From: an uncultured Lachnospiraceae bacterium
GTDB lineage: Bacteria > Bacillota > Clostridia > Lachnospirales > Lachnospiraceae
Reading direction: 5' to 3'
Length of the DNA stretch: 64,000 nt
Assembly (NCBI GenBank): GCA_944380605.1
Contig: CALWIA010000010.1
Coordinates: 152,114 to 216,113 of the forward strand
The notes beneath the pieces were generated by a model, which was not told where the DNA came from, searched no databases, and worked only from the letters and a program-made list of their open reading frames with translations. This document shows positions 42,371-51,890 of this stretch, one piece after another (within the stretch, counting starts at the first letter, position 1; every line of letters begins with the position of its first letter). Both the position numbers and the translations under genes were made by a program.

Positions 42371-43846
42371 TTACCGTTTCACATGCAGCGTCGGTCTGCA
42401 CAGATCCTGCGAGTTCATGTTGACCCAGCGGTCCAGGCGGATCTCGTCTTCGTCCCATACAACGGTGACGTGGTCAAAAAACGCCATTTCTGGGAATCTC
42501 CACTCCATGGTCAGGGTCTTTTCATCACTCCAGTAGGCCATGGCGCTGATCTTCGTCAGTTCCGGCTCATACTGGTGATGCAGGTAGGCGCCGGTCATAG
42601 TGGTGGTGCCTGCCTCCCAGTGGTCGATGCCGGCGGTCACCGTATGCCGTCCTCTGGGATCTTCGATCACAAACACCAGTTTCTGGTCGTCGGTAAAGTG
42701 CAGCTCTGCCCTAGTCACTTTGTCGGGATTGTCCTGAGGCGTCAGCACCAGATCCTTTTCCGGCTGCACGTGTTCCTTCACGGAAACATTCTTGCCTTCC
42801 AGCGTCATCCGCAGACCCTTCTGCCGCAGCACTTCTTCATATTCCTCCGGCGTCCGGGCAGGAAGTCCGTATGGGTTGTCCTCCGCCGGCCTGGCCTCTC
42901 CCGCCTCGTCGGCCTTCACCCGGTCCACGATCTCCCGCTGGAACAGCTTCATGGCCACATAGGTCTTGTCCGCGGAAGTAAGGGCAAATGCCATATTCAG
43001 GGAAGGAATCTGGCCGCAGGTCTGGCCGAACATGCCTCTGGCCGCCCAGATGTCCGCGAAATGATCCCAGTGGAAGTTGTACTGCAGGCCGTCCACCGGC
43101 GGGATAGGATCCTTGTAGCCCATGGCGTAATCGATCCATTCCTCGTCGATCAGCTGCTCTCCGTTCCACCTTCCCTTATTTAAGTACAGCAGGCCGATGC
43201 GCAGCATCTGTTCCGTCGTCAGGGACACGCCGTTGCCGCCGGAGCAGACGCCCTCGGGGCTTAACATCCACGGGAAGTCTCCCAGGCCGATCTTGCCGCC
43301 GATCCGCTCTTGAATCAGTTCCCGGCAGGTCTTGCCTTCCAGCTGCTGTACAATATAGGAAAGAATGTAGCTGTTGCCGCTGGAATACATATAGGTCTGT
43401 CCCGGCTCCTTGTCGAAGGGAACCTTGAAATACGCTTCCTTCCAGCTGGTCTTCAGCGGCCTCCATTCGTTGCCGCCGATGCTTCTCTGCTGTCCGTTGC
43501 GCATGGTAATCATGTTGCGGATGGTACATTTGCGCAGATACTCGTTGGCCGTCTCTTCATATTCCGGGAAAAACTTTAAAAGCGGGTCGTCCAGCTTCAC
43601 CAGCCCGTCGGAATAGGCCAAGGACAGCGCCGTATTGGTCAGTATCTTGGTAAAGGAATGCATGATATGCTGGATATCCGCGGCATAGGGGGCGTTGTAG
43701 GCCTCGAAAATCACCTGGTTGTTCCGGGCGATCATAATGCCGTGAATTTCCGAATCCGCCTTTTCACAGGCGTTTAAAAAATTGATGATGTACTCCGGGG
43801 AAACCCCCTGTTTCAGCGGACTGGACCGCTTTAATTCCGTTTTCAT
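42371..43846 (-). CDS. Serine hydrolase, class C beta-lactamase-like fold
   Basis: A 491-residue soluble protein with no signal peptide. Catalytic S-x-x-K is in MHSFTKILTNTAL (about residue 64), and the YSSGNSY stretch near residue 165 supplies the Tyr of the second motif. After about residue 330 comes a ~160-residue beta-rich C-terminal domain (MTLEGKNVSVKEHVQP; KLVFVIEDPRGRHTVTAG), common in the 6-aminohexanoate hydrolase/esterase branch. It follows the SLC13 transporter by 44 bases on the same strand. Cytoplasmic amide or ester hydrolase; substrate unknown. Confidence 0.85.
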   Translation of the reverse strand: MKTELKRSSPLKQGVSPEYIINFLNACEKADSEIHGIMIARNNQVIFEAYNAPYAADIQHIMHSFTKILTNTALSLAYSDGLVKLDDPLLKFFPEYEETANEYLRKCTIRNMITMRNGQQRSIGGNEWRPLKTSWKEAYFKVPFDKEPGQTYMYSSGNSYILSYIVQQLEGKTCRELIQERIGGKIGLGDFPWMLSPEGVCSGGNGVSLTTEQMLRIGLLYLNKGRWNGEQLIDEEWIDYAMGYKDPIPPVDGLQYNFHWDHFADIWAARGMFGQTCGQIPSLNMAFALTSADKTYVAMKLFQREIVDRVKADEAGEARPAEDNPYGLPARTPEEYEEVLRQKGLRMTLEGKNVSVKEHVQPEKDLVLTPQDNPDKVTRAELHFTDDQKLVFVIEDPRGRHTVTAGIDHWEAGTTTMTGAYLHHQYEPELTKISAMAYWSDEKTLTMEWRFPEMAFFDHVTVVWDEDEIRLDRWVNMNSQDLCRPTLHVKR

Positions 43847-43890
43847 ATGGCTTTTCCTCCTTTTTAAGCAGGCTCCTTACGCTGCCGGCA

Positions 43891-45174
43891 TCAGAAGAAC
43901 GGGAATACCTGCGGCAGAATCAGGATGCACATGATCCAGGAGATGATCAGAAGCGGCCATCCGAACTTGGAGAAGTCCTGGAATTTCAGCTTCGTAAAGA
44001 TCATCATGGTCTGGTTGGTTCCGGAAGCAATAGGCGTTAAGTAAGAACATCCGGCGCCAATGGCAATGGCCAGTACAATGGCCTTGGGATCCGCGCCCAG
44101 AGATTCCGCGATGGAGATGCCCACCGGCGCCAGCATGCCCGCGCAGGCCATGTTGTTCATAAACTGCGTCGCGAAGGAAGCGCCGATGCACAGAGCTGCC
44201 GTAATCACATACAGGTTCCGGGACTCGCCGATGATGCCGATAATGGCGTCGCCGAACAGGTTGCCCAGACCGCTCTGGTTCATAATGGCGATCATCAGGT
44301 TAATTCCTGCGCAGAACACGATCATGGGAGCGTCCAGAGAACTCATAACTTCCTTGGGGGATACGATGGTGGTCAGCACCGAAAGGGCGATCATGGCGTA
44401 GCCGATGAAGTTGGGGTCGATGGAGATGACGCCCAGGGAGCCCAGCACCAGAGCCAGAATGAACACCAGGAACGCAACGCCTACAACCTTCTGCTTGTTT
44501 TTCTGCTCCTGGGTCAGTTTCTTTTCCACTACTTCTTCGCCGAAGTCGTCATAAGACGCGCACCAGCGGTTCATAATAATCATGTACAGACCGCCGATCA
44601 CAAAGATGGGCAGCGCCACCCAGGCGAAGTCCAGCATACCGAACAGAGGCAGTCCCGCTTCTTCCAGCGCGGTGTTGGCGTATACGTTGGTCGGCGTGCC
44701 GATCAGCGTTACAGCGCCGCCCAGCGTGGTGGAGTAAATGACGAACAGCACCAGCTTGGAAAGGCTGATTCGGTTCTTTCTGGCGATGCTTCGCAGCACC
44801 GGCAGGAAGGCCAGGGCCACATAGCTGTTCTGAAGAACGGTAGATACCAGTCCAGAGCTGAAATAGACGATGGCAAAAATCATCATTTCCTTTTTCGCGC
44901 CGGTCTGGGAACTGGTCATGCGATCCACGAAATCACCGATTACCACATCCAGCCCGGTGGCGGCGATCATGCCGGAGAACATACAGATAATGATCATCAG
45001 ATGAAGGCTGGAGCTGTTTAACACGTTGTACACCGATCCTTTGTCCATAACGCCTGACAGAAACGCGATAGGCGCCAGGCAGACAAAGGTCATCCAGTTA
45101 GGCAGCTTGGGATGGGCCAGAATCACGATAAAGATCACCAGGCACACAAATGCCCAAAACAATGCGGAACTCAT
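43891..45174 (-). CDS. SLC13/DASS-type anion symporter
   Basis: A 427-residue membrane transporter with about 11-12 helices. Features include LHLMIIICMFSGMIAATGLD near the N terminus, VISGTPTNVY-like LIGTPTNVYANTALEEAG, and a second repeat half ending ASGTNQTMMIFTKLKF. The paired SNT-like motifs (GTPTN and GTNQT) are hallmarks of sodium/dicarboxylate symporters. ATG 45174 has AAAGGAGG 9 bases upstream. It lies between a LysR regulator and a serine hydrolase, pointing to import of an anionic substrate. Confidence 0.85.
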   Translation of the reverse strand: MSSALFWAFVCLVIFIVILAHPKLPNWMTFVCLAPIAFLSGVMDKGSVYNVLNSSSLHLMIIICMFSGMIAATGLDVVIGDFVDRMTSSQTGAKKEMMIFAIVYFSSGLVSTVLQNSYVALAFLPVLRSIARKNRISLSKLVLFVIYSTTLGGAVTLIGTPTNVYANTALEEAGLPLFGMLDFAWVALPIFVIGGLYMIIMNRWCASYDDFGEEVVEKKLTQEQKNKQKVVGVAFLVFILALVLGSLGVISIDPNFIGYAMIALSVLTTIVSPKEVMSSLDAPMIVFCAGINLMIAIMNQSGLGNLFGDAIIGIIGESRNLYVITAALCIGASFATQFMNNMACAGMLAPVGISIAESLGADPKAIVLAIAIGAGCSYLTPIASGTNQTMMIFTKLKFQDFSKFGWPLLIISWIMCILILPQVFPFF

Positions 45175-45259
45175 ACACAAAAACCTCCTTTGTACTGTAA
45201 TAAAAAAACACGTTCATTTGAGATTTTCTGTCCGGCCGGGCAGGGTTATCTATGGTTTC

Positions 45260-45288
45260 AGTATAAAAGATTTTCGTTTTTCCGACAA
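45260..45288 (-). promoter_or_regulatory. Promoter of the SLC13-hydrolase unit
   Basis: Minus strand TTGTCG (45283-45288), 17-base spacer, TATACT (45260-45265). Lies between the lysR terminator and the transporter, the natural target of the LysR protein. Confidence 0.72.
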
Positions 45289-45297
45289 ATACCCAAT

Positions 45298-45328
45298 CAA
45301 AATAAGGGTATAGCTTTACGCTATACCC
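45298..45328 (-). terminator. Terminator of lysR
   Basis: Stem GGGTATAGC/GCTATACCC (45306-45314 with 45320-45328), followed on the minus strand by TTATTTTGATT. The stem overlaps the lysR stop codon. Confidence 0.75.
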
Positions 45329-46283
45329 CCGTTCCGTCATGGGTTCCCCGCAGACGTCTTAAAATCTCCGCTTCCCCGTTGGTCAGGGCCCTGCCGATGC
45401 AGGAAATGCAGTACTGCTCTTCCTCCAGCAGCCGTTTCCCCCGCAGGTAAATGGCCGCCGCCGAGGAATAGATCTGGTCGCTGACCTGGTAAAACCGCAG
45501 CTTTTCCCAGTGGCTGAGAAACGCCAGCTGTCCCAGGGTCACGATGCAGCACCCCACCTGGTTTTCCGCCGCCTGCAGGGCGATGATGGTGCTGCTCACC
45601 AGCAGCTTGGGCCGGATCTGGATGTCCAGCATCCGGCAGATCCGGTCGATGCCCTTGCGCACCGCCGTGGTGTTTTCCTGGAGAATAAAGTCCACCCTGG
45701 GAATCTTGCGCAGGTCCAGAAACGGAAACGGCAGATCCGGCCGGAACACGGCATACGCCTCCAGATCGTACCGGTCCGGAACCACCAGAACATAGGGATC
45801 CCGGTAGAGCACCTCCAGCTTGAACTCCGGCCCCCAGTCCAGATCTGGACCGATGACCAGATCGTAGCTGCGGTTGCGCAGCATATCCGGAATGTCCTTG
45901 GACAGCAGGTTGAACAGCTCCGCGTTGCTGTCCGGATACCGGCGTTTCACCTCTTCCGCCACGTTGAACGGGGACAGGGAAATGGCGTTTAAGGTCATCC
46001 CCACCCGGATCCGGCCTGCCTCCGCCTTGACCAGTTCCCGCAGCTGGATCTTCATGGTGCTGCGCAGCCGCCGGATCTCCTTGGCGTACTCCACATAGAT
46101 CCGCCCCGCCTCCGTCAGTTCCGTGCCGTTGATGGTCCGGACAAACAGGTTGATCCCCAGTTCACTTTCCAGAGACGACAGATAGCGGCTCAGGGACGGC
46201 TGGCTGATGTAGAGCAGTTCCGCCGCCTTGGAAATGCTCCGGCACTCCGCCACCGCGATTACATAATCAATATCCCGTTCCAT
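45321..46283 (-). CDS. LysR-family transcriptional regulator
   Basis: A 320-residue LTTR. Residues 1-65 are the HTH (DIDYVIAVAECRSISKAAEL, then ISQPSLSRYLSSLESELGI), followed by the inducer-binding domain (IRVGMTLNAISLSPFNVAEE; YDLVIGPDLDWG). ATG 46283 is preferred: GGGGTG sits upstream with 9 bases between; ATG 46292 is also possible. It is separated from the downstream transporter by a terminator and that unit's own promoter, so likely activates it in response to the transported anion. Confidence 0.9.
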   Translation of the reverse strand: MERDIDYVIAVAECRSISKAAELLYISQPSLSRYLSSLESELGINLFVRTINGTELTEAGRIYVEYAKEIRRLRSTMKIQLRELVKAEAGRIRVGMTLNAISLSPFNVAEEVKRRYPDSNAELFNLLSKDIPDMLRNRSYDLVIGPDLDWGPEFKLEVLYRDPYVLVVPDRYDLEAYAVFRPDLPFPFLDLRKIPRVDFILQENTTAVRKGIDRICRMLDIQIRPKLLVSSTIIALQAAENQVGCCIVTLGQLAFLSHWEKLRFYQVSDQIYSSAAAIYLRGKRLLEEEQYCISCIGRALTNGEAEILRRLRGTHDGTGV

Positions 46284-46338
46284 ACCCGTCATCACCCCTT
46301 CTGATTCATGTATGGAGGGTTTGTTGAACGGCAGACGC

Positions 46339-47727
46339 CTACGCCTGCCGCATGTGCATCCGTTCTTTGCCCACTTCCAGACGCTTTTTCAGAATCCTGC
46401 CGCTGCAGGTCATAAAAAACGTGGTGGAAACCGCGGCCGCCGTCAGATCGATGATGGGTTCTGTCCAGAAAACGGCCTCCACGCCGAAATACCGGGGCAG
46501 CAGCACTACCAGAACGAAAAACAGCGCTTTCCGGAAAAAGGACAGGGAAATCGCGGCCTTGGCAATGCCCATGCCGGTAAATCCGTCCACAAACGTATAC
46601 TGAAAGGCCAGGGGCACCACCATCAGGGTGCTGATGCGGATGGCCCGCACCGACATGGCCACGTACTCCGGATCTCTGGTAAAGATCAGCACAAAATAAC
46701 GGCACATGGTCTGGGACAGAATCAGCATAATCAGCGTAAACAGCACCGTCAGCTTTAAGATCTGCCGCTCCGCCTGGCGCACCCGATGGATCTTCATGGC
46801 CCCGTAGTTAAAGCCCAGGATGGACTGGGTGCCGGCGGTGATGCCGCCTAAAGGCATGGTAATCATCAGCATAAAGCTCTGCATGATGGTGGCGCAGGTC
46901 AGAAGCATATCGCCCCGCTCCGGCCCGCCGTAGGTCTGCAGCACTGTGTTCATGGCGATAATCAGAATATTGTCAAAGGCGATGATGATAAACGGCGAAA
47001 ATCCCAGGGACAGAATCTTTCTGCACACCCGGGCCGAATAGCCGCCGAAGGTAATCCGCACCGGCACCTGGCTGCCGAAGAGAAACCGCAGCACATAGGC
47101 CGCCGAACAGGCCTGGGAAATCACCGTAGCCAGCGCGCCGCCGGCCGCTCCCATATGGAAGGTGAAAATAAAGATAGGATCCAGCACCAGGTTCAGCACC
47201 GCACCCAGCATCACCGACTTCATGCCGATTTTGGCAAAACCCTGGCAGATGATGAACTGGTTCATGCCGGTGGACAGCAGGGCAAACACCGTGCCCATAA
47301 GGTACACCGTAATATACTGGTCGGCGTAGGGGAAGGTCACCTCGCTGGCCCCGAACCACATCAGCAGCTGATCCTTTACCAGCAGGGAAACCACCGTAAG
47401 AATCAGGGATATGACCAGCAGCATCATAAAGCCGTTGGCCAGCACTTTTTTTGCCTCTTCCTGGTTCTTCTCTCCCATTCGGATGCTTAAAAGCGGCGCG
47501 CCGCCGAAGCCGATCAGGGAAGAAAAGGAAGAGACCAGCGTCACAATGGGACCGCAGACGCCGACGCCGGCCAGCGCCAGTTCGCCTACCTCCGCGATAT
47601 TTCCGATATACATCCGGTCCACGATGCTGTACAGCACGCTGACAAACTGCGCCAGCATGGAAGGAATCGCCAGCCGGAACACCAGCTGACGGATCCGGTC
47701 GTGTCCCAGGTCATTTTCAAGCCGCAT
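46339..47727 (-). CDS. MATE-family multidrug/metabolite efflux transporter
   Basis: A 462-residue transporter with twelve predicted helices in two MatE halves. The first starts QLVFRLAIPSMLAQFVSVLY with RMYIGNIAEVGELALAG, and the second half includes FIIIAFDNILIIAMNTVLQT. This NorM-DinF branch usually exports cationic compounds using Na+ or H+. AGAGGT precedes ATG 47727. Monocistronic, own promoter (47780-47808). A second MATE of lower similarity lies at 50529-51890. Confidence 0.92.
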   Translation of the reverse strand: MRLENDLGHDRIRQLVFRLAIPSMLAQFVSVLYSIVDRMYIGNIAEVGELALAGVGVCGPIVTLVSSFSSLIGFGGAPLLSIRMGEKNQEEAKKVLANGFMMLLVISLILTVVSLLVKDQLLMWFGASEVTFPYADQYITVYLMGTVFALLSTGMNQFIICQGFAKIGMKSVMLGAVLNLVLDPIFIFTFHMGAAGGALATVISQACSAAYVLRFLFGSQVPVRITFGGYSARVCRKILSLGFSPFIIIAFDNILIIAMNTVLQTYGGPERGDMLLTCATIMQSFMLMITMPLGGITAGTQSILGFNYGAMKIHRVRQAERQILKLTVLFTLIMLILSQTMCRYFVLIFTRDPEYVAMSVRAIRISTLMVVPLAFQYTFVDGFTGMGIAKAAISLSFFRKALFFVLVVLLPRYFGVEAVFWTEPIIDLTAAAVSTTFFMTCSGRILKKRLEVGKERMHMRQA

Positions 47728-47779
47728 GGGGTTTGGTACCTCTTTTCTCTGTTTTCATTCGGCAAGATATGCCGTTCCA

Positions 47780-47808
47780 ATTATACCGGAAACGGCTTCT
47801 TTTTTCCA
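47780..47808 (-). promoter_or_regulatory. Promoter of the first MATE gene
   Basis: Minus strand TGGAAA (47803-47808, 4 of 6 to consensus), 17-base spacer, TATAAT (47780-47785). Confidence 0.6.
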
Positions 47809-47839
47809 GTACAATTTTTACCGGATACGTGCACGATTT

Positions 47840-49294
47840 TTACTGCGTTTCTTCCGGCCCCAGCTTCTTCAAAAATGCCGCCAGCACATCAAACGTACTG
47901 TCAAAGGACGCCAGATGCAGCCGCTCCTCGGGCGTATGGGCGTTTTCCGTCAGCGCCCCCAGCGTCGCCACGTCCAGCCCCGGAATCAGGGAACAGAACA
48001 CGCCGCACTCCAGCCCGATATGGCTGGCCAGCTGCTCCATCTCCCGGCCCGTCTGCTCCCGGTACGCCTCTGTAAGGACTTTGCGCACCTGGGAATCGGG
48101 ATTGTACTCCCAGGAAGGAAAATAGCTGTAGGTGCGGATCCGCGCGCCGCACAGCTGGGCCAGCATCTCCAGTTCTGTTTCCATCTGCTCCTGCGCCGAC
48201 CGCTTCTCTGCCCGGATGCAGTACTGAAATTCCAGAGCTTCCCGGTTCATCCGCACCGACGCCAGGTTCTCCGACGCCGTGATCAGCCCCTCGATTTCCA
48301 CGCTTCTGCCCCGGACGCCGGTGGGCAGCAGGTAGAAAAGCCGCAGCGCCGCCAGGCTCTCTTCTTCGCTTAAGGCCTCCGGCGCCGGCTGGGCAAACGG
48401 CTCCGCAAGCACCGTAAGTCCCGGTTCCTGGAACCGGAGTTCCCGCCGGATCTGCTCCGCCAGCGTCTCCAGGACCTCCCGCAGCCGCGGCTGCGGCACG
48501 GAACTGGCAAACACCGCCTCGCATTCTCTGGGAATGGCGTTGCACTTTTCCCCGCCTTCCAGGCGGACCAGGCGAAACGCCCCTTCCTGCCGCGCCGCCT
48601 CCAGAAGCCGGGCGCAGATCTTCAGCGCGTTTCCCTTCTCCTTGTGGATGCTGCTGCCGGAGTGGCCGCCGAAAAGTCCCGTAACAAAAATCCGGTACGC
48701 CGGCATGGTATTTTCAGCAAACGAAACCGGCCGGGTGATATCCGCCAGGATTCCGCCGGCGCTGGTAATGCCGGTGGCGTTGCCCAGGCCGCCGAAATCC
48801 AGGTTCAGATACCGTTTTCCCTGAAAATACTCCGGCTTCAGGGCAAACGCCCCTTTCAGGCCGATTTCCTCCTGTACCGTAAAGGCGCATTCCAGCGGCG
48901 GATGGGGAAGTTTAGAATCCAGAATCGCCAGCATATAGGCGCATCCCACGCCGTCGTCGGCGCCCAGGGTGGTGCCTCTGGCCTTGACGTATCCGTCTTC
49001 CACATAGATGTCCAGCGCGTCGGTTTCAAAATTGTGGCCGCAGTCCTGATTTTTCTCACACACCATGTCGGTGTGGGCCTGGAGAATCACCGGCGGCAGA
49101 TTTTCATAGCCCGGCGTGCCCTTCTGATAGATCACCACGTTGTCCATGGCGTCCCGGACAAAGGACAGGCCCCGCTGCCTGGCAAAATCTTCCAGATAGT
49201 CCGCGTACCGCTTTTCCTGGCAGGTGCCGTGGGGAATGCGGGTCATTTCTTCAAAATATTTCTGATGGGGTTTCGTTTCATCCAGTATATACAT
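47840..49294 (-). CDS. pepD: Aminoacyl-histidine dipeptidase (peptidase D, M20C)
   Basis: A 484-residue di-zinc dipeptidase. Metal and catalytic residues are in VILQAHTDMVCEKN (His, Asp), TLGADDGVGCAYMLAIL (Asp) and VQEEIGLKGAFAL (Glu-Glu). FVTGLFGGHSGSSIHKEKGN is the lid-domain signature, and the C-terminal His ligand lies in HTPEERLHLAS. It starts 3 bases before the MFS stop on the same strand, so probably belongs to the marR-MATE-MFS-pepD transcript. Confidence 0.93.
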   Translation of the reverse strand: MYILDETKPHQKYFEEMTRIPHGTCQEKRYADYLEDFARQRGLSFVRDAMDNVVIYQKGTPGYENLPPVILQAHTDMVCEKNQDCGHNFETDALDIYVEDGYVKARGTTLGADDGVGCAYMLAILDSKLPHPPLECAFTVQEEIGLKGAFALKPEYFQGKRYLNLDFGGLGNATGITSAGGILADITRPVSFAENTMPAYRIFVTGLFGGHSGSSIHKEKGNALKICARLLEAARQEGAFRLVRLEGGEKCNAIPRECEAVFASSVPQPRLREVLETLAEQIRRELRFQEPGLTVLAEPFAQPAPEALSEEESLAALRLFYLLPTGVRGRSVEIEGLITASENLASVRMNREALEFQYCIRAEKRSAQEQMETELEMLAQLCGARIRTYSYFPSWEYNPDSQVRKVLTEAYREQTGREMEQLASHIGLECGVFCSLIPGLDVATLGALTENAHTPEERLHLASFDSTFDVLAAFLKKLGPEETQ

Positions 49295-49297
49295 CGA

Positions 49298-50512
49298 TTA
49301 TCCTTCCTTTCCTCCGGCGGTTTTCTCCAGAGCCAGACGGCGCCGGTACAGGGCCGACACCGCCGCGGCCGCCAGAAACGCGGCTCCCGCGAAGACAAAC
49401 GCGGTTTTGGGCCCCAGCCCGTAGACAAATCCCGCCGTCAGGGCGCCGATGATGCCGCCCAGATGCTTGGTGGCATTGCAGAATCCCATGATCACGTTGC
49501 TCTTCTCCCCTTCGGCGTCTCTGGCGATCAGGTTCTGAATCACCGGCACGCCTACGGCGTTGCATCCGTAAAATACCAGCGTCAGGCCGATAAACCAGGA
49601 GGCCCGGGGCGCGGCAATGGCGGCGGCAATGGCGGCGGCCGCCGCAAGCATCACCGAAATCAGCCATTTGGGGCTGTCTTTGCGGGACACGATCCAGACG
49701 CAGATGGTGCTGTTGGCCGCCAGGGTAATAAAGCCCACTCCCGCCTTGATGGCTCCGTTGTAGGCAGAGGTCATGGCAAACTGGTCTTTGATATAGTAAT
49801 TGAAGCACTGTTCATAGGCGGTAAACCCGATGTTGGACAGGGCGTTGACCGCCAGCATGGAAGCCAGCAGCACCGTCATGTACCGGCGGCTGGCAAAAAA
49901 CACCTGGAAGGGATTGGCCTCGGCGCAGAGCCGGGCCGGCGTGGTCTCCTTCAGGGATTTCTGAGTGTCGTCCCGGCACACCGCCCGCAGCATCAGGCCG
50001 CTGCCCGCCAGCACCGCCGCCTGGATTCCAAAGGTCAGGTCCGTGGAAATTTCTCCCAGCAGGCCGCCGATCAGATAGCCGAAGGCGCTGAACACGCTCT
50101 GGATGGTGGCGGAGGCAATGAGATGCCCCGCCCGTTTTTTCTCGTCCGACGTATTGACAATGTAGGTCAGGAAGCTGACAAACACGCCGCCGGAAAAGGC
50201 GCCGGACACAAACCGGGCCAGGATGATCCACCCTTCTGTCCGGGCCAGGCAGAAGCAGATCTGCCCCACGCCGTAGCCCACGCCGCCGATGAGCATGGTG
50301 CGGCGGCTGGACAGATATCCGTTTAATTTGCCCCAGAACGGAGAAAACAGGAAATTGGTAAACGCCATGGCGGCATAGGCCACGCCGAACATGTAGTCGT
50401 TTAACCCCAGGTTCTGAATCACCGTAGGGGTAATGGGGTGGGCAAAGTTGGCGCCCATGTTGAACAGCATCATCGCCAGAAAAAACAGGCGGATTCTCGT
50501 ACTCTCTCTCAT
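49298..50512 (-). CDS. MFS transporter
   Basis: A 404-residue major facilitator with twelve hydrophobic segments. The first is FFLAMMLFNMGANFAHPITP, the loop 2-3 motif is FSPFWGKLNGYLSSRRTML, and LARFVSGAFSGGVFVSFLTY follows. ATG 50512 (GGGAGG 4-5 bases upstream) is chosen over a long upstream ORF that overlaps MATE2. It lies 16 bases after MATE2 and is followed by pepD, all on one strand. Substrate unknown; context suggests drug export or peptide uptake. Confidence 0.88.
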   Translation of the reverse strand: MRESTRIRLFFLAMMLFNMGANFAHPITPTVIQNLGLNDYMFGVAYAAMAFTNFLFSPFWGKLNGYLSSRRTMLIGGVGYGVGQICFCLARTEGWIILARFVSGAFSGGVFVSFLTYIVNTSDEKKRAGHLIASATIQSVFSAFGYLIGGLLGEISTDLTFGIQAAVLAGSGLMLRAVCRDDTQKSLKETTPARLCAEANPFQVFFASRRYMTVLLASMLAVNALSNIGFTAYEQCFNYYIKDQFAMTSAYNGAIKAGVGFITLAANSTICVWIVSRKDSPKWLISVMLAAAAAIAAAIAAPRASWFIGLTLVFYGCNAVGVPVIQNLIARDAEGEKSNVIMGFCNATKHLGGIIGALTAGFVYGLGPKTAFVFAGAAFLAAAAVSALYRRRLALEKTAGGKEG

Positions 50513-50528
50513 GCTCCCTCCCTGCCGC

Positions 50529-51890
50529 TTATCCGCGGCCGTCTTCCGAGATGACATCCGGCCGGTGCAGCTGCGGACGCACCCACACCAGGATGACGGC
50601 GGACAACACAGCCGCCAGCACCGCGGTGCCGGCAAAATTCATCCAGAGGCCGGTCAGTCCCAAAGGCCACAGAAGCACCACCAGGATTACCGGAAACACC
50701 AGCGCCGTGGAAACCGAAATCATCGACGCCGGCACCGGTTTTTCAATGGCCAGCATATAACTCTGCATGGCAAAGGAAAACCACCGGGTCACATAGGTAA
50801 AGGCAAACAGCCGCAGCGCGCCCGTGGTCATGGCCAGCATTTCCGTGTTTCCCTTGTCCATAAACAGTCCCGCCGCCTGCTCCGGAAACGACAGAAGCAC
50901 CGCCAGCGCCGCGGCGGCGATGACGCCGGCCGCCGTAAAGCAGCACCGTTCAATGGCCCGCACCCGGGAAAACCTTCCGGCGCCCCAGTTGTAGCCCACC
51001 GCCGGCTGCAGCGAATCGCACATGCCGTAAAACAGCGGCTGCACCACGCCGTCCACGTACATCAGAATTCCGTACACCGATACCGCCGTCTCTCCTCCCA
51101 GACGCACCAGCAGAATGTTCATCAGAATCGACGTGATTCTTCCGGCGATATTGTTTAAGAAGTTGGGGGTTCCGCAGGCGATGATCTGCCGGATCATGCG
51201 GGCGGAAAACGCCGGCTTTACAAACCGCAGGTTCATGCGCCCCGTCACAAACCGGCTCAGGGCGGCGATGGCGCAGACGCACATGCCCAGGCAGGTGCCC
51301 AGAGCCGCTCCCCAGATGCCGAAGCCGAACACGAACAGGAAGGTAAATTCCAGCACAGCGCTGATCACGGACATGAGAATATTTAAAAACATGCTGAACC
51401 GGATCTGTCCGCAGATCCGCAGGTAGTTGTCCATGGCGAACACAATGGTGGTCACCGGCGAGCAGATGGCGTACACCCGCAGGTACTGCACCGCCAGCTG
51501 CGCGAACTGCCCTTCTGCGCCCATCAGCCGAAACAGCAGCGGAGCCAGCAGAAACAGCGCCGCGCCGATGAGAACTCCGGCTGCGACAATCATCGCGCAG
51601 GCGCAGGTAAAGATGTTGTTGGCTTCCGCGTCCCGCTTCTGCCCCAGATAGATGGCAATGGGAATGGAAGAGCCTACGCCGATTAAGTCGGCCAGCGAAA
51701 AGTTGATAATGACAAAGGGCATGGCCAGGTTCAGGGCGGCAAAGGCCGTCTCTCCCAAAATCTGCCCCACAAAAATGCCGTCCAGCAGCTGGTACAGCGC
51801 CGAAGCCAGCATGCTGATGGCCCCTGGCATCGCCGCCGTAAAAAAGAGTTTCAGGGGAGGCGTTTTCAAAAACAGGTTCTGCGTATTCAT
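50529..51890 (-). CDS. MATE-family efflux transporter, MarR-linked
   Basis: A 453-residue MATE protein with twelve helices. LKLFFTAAMPGAISMLASAL, DGIFVGQILGETAFAALNLA and FGVGSSIPI-like LIGVGSSIPIAIYLGQ typify the family. ATG 51890 overlaps the marR stop by 4 bases, so the regulator and pump are translationally coupled. The longer ORF reading is rejected as it runs into marR. AAAGGAAGG lies just upstream. MarR-MATE pairs usually respond to the exported toxic compound. Confidence 0.92.
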   Translation of the reverse strand: MNTQNLFLKTPPLKLFFTAAMPGAISMLASALYQLLDGIFVGQILGETAFAALNLAMPFVIINFSLADLIGVGSSIPIAIYLGQKRDAEANNIFTCACAMIVAAGVLIGAALFLLAPLLFRLMGAEGQFAQLAVQYLRVYAICSPVTTIVFAMDNYLRICGQIRFSMFLNILMSVISAVLEFTFLFVFGFGIWGAALGTCLGMCVCAIAALSRFVTGRMNLRFVKPAFSARMIRQIIACGTPNFLNNIAGRITSILMNILLVRLGGETAVSVYGILMYVDGVVQPLFYGMCDSLQPAVGYNWGAGRFSRVRAIERCCFTAAGVIAAAALAVLLSFPEQAAGLFMDKGNTEMLAMTTGALRLFAFTYVTRWFSFAMQSYMLAIEKPVPASMISVSTALVFPVILVVLLWPLGLTGLWMNFAGTAVLAAVLSAVILVWVRPQLHRPDVISEDGRG

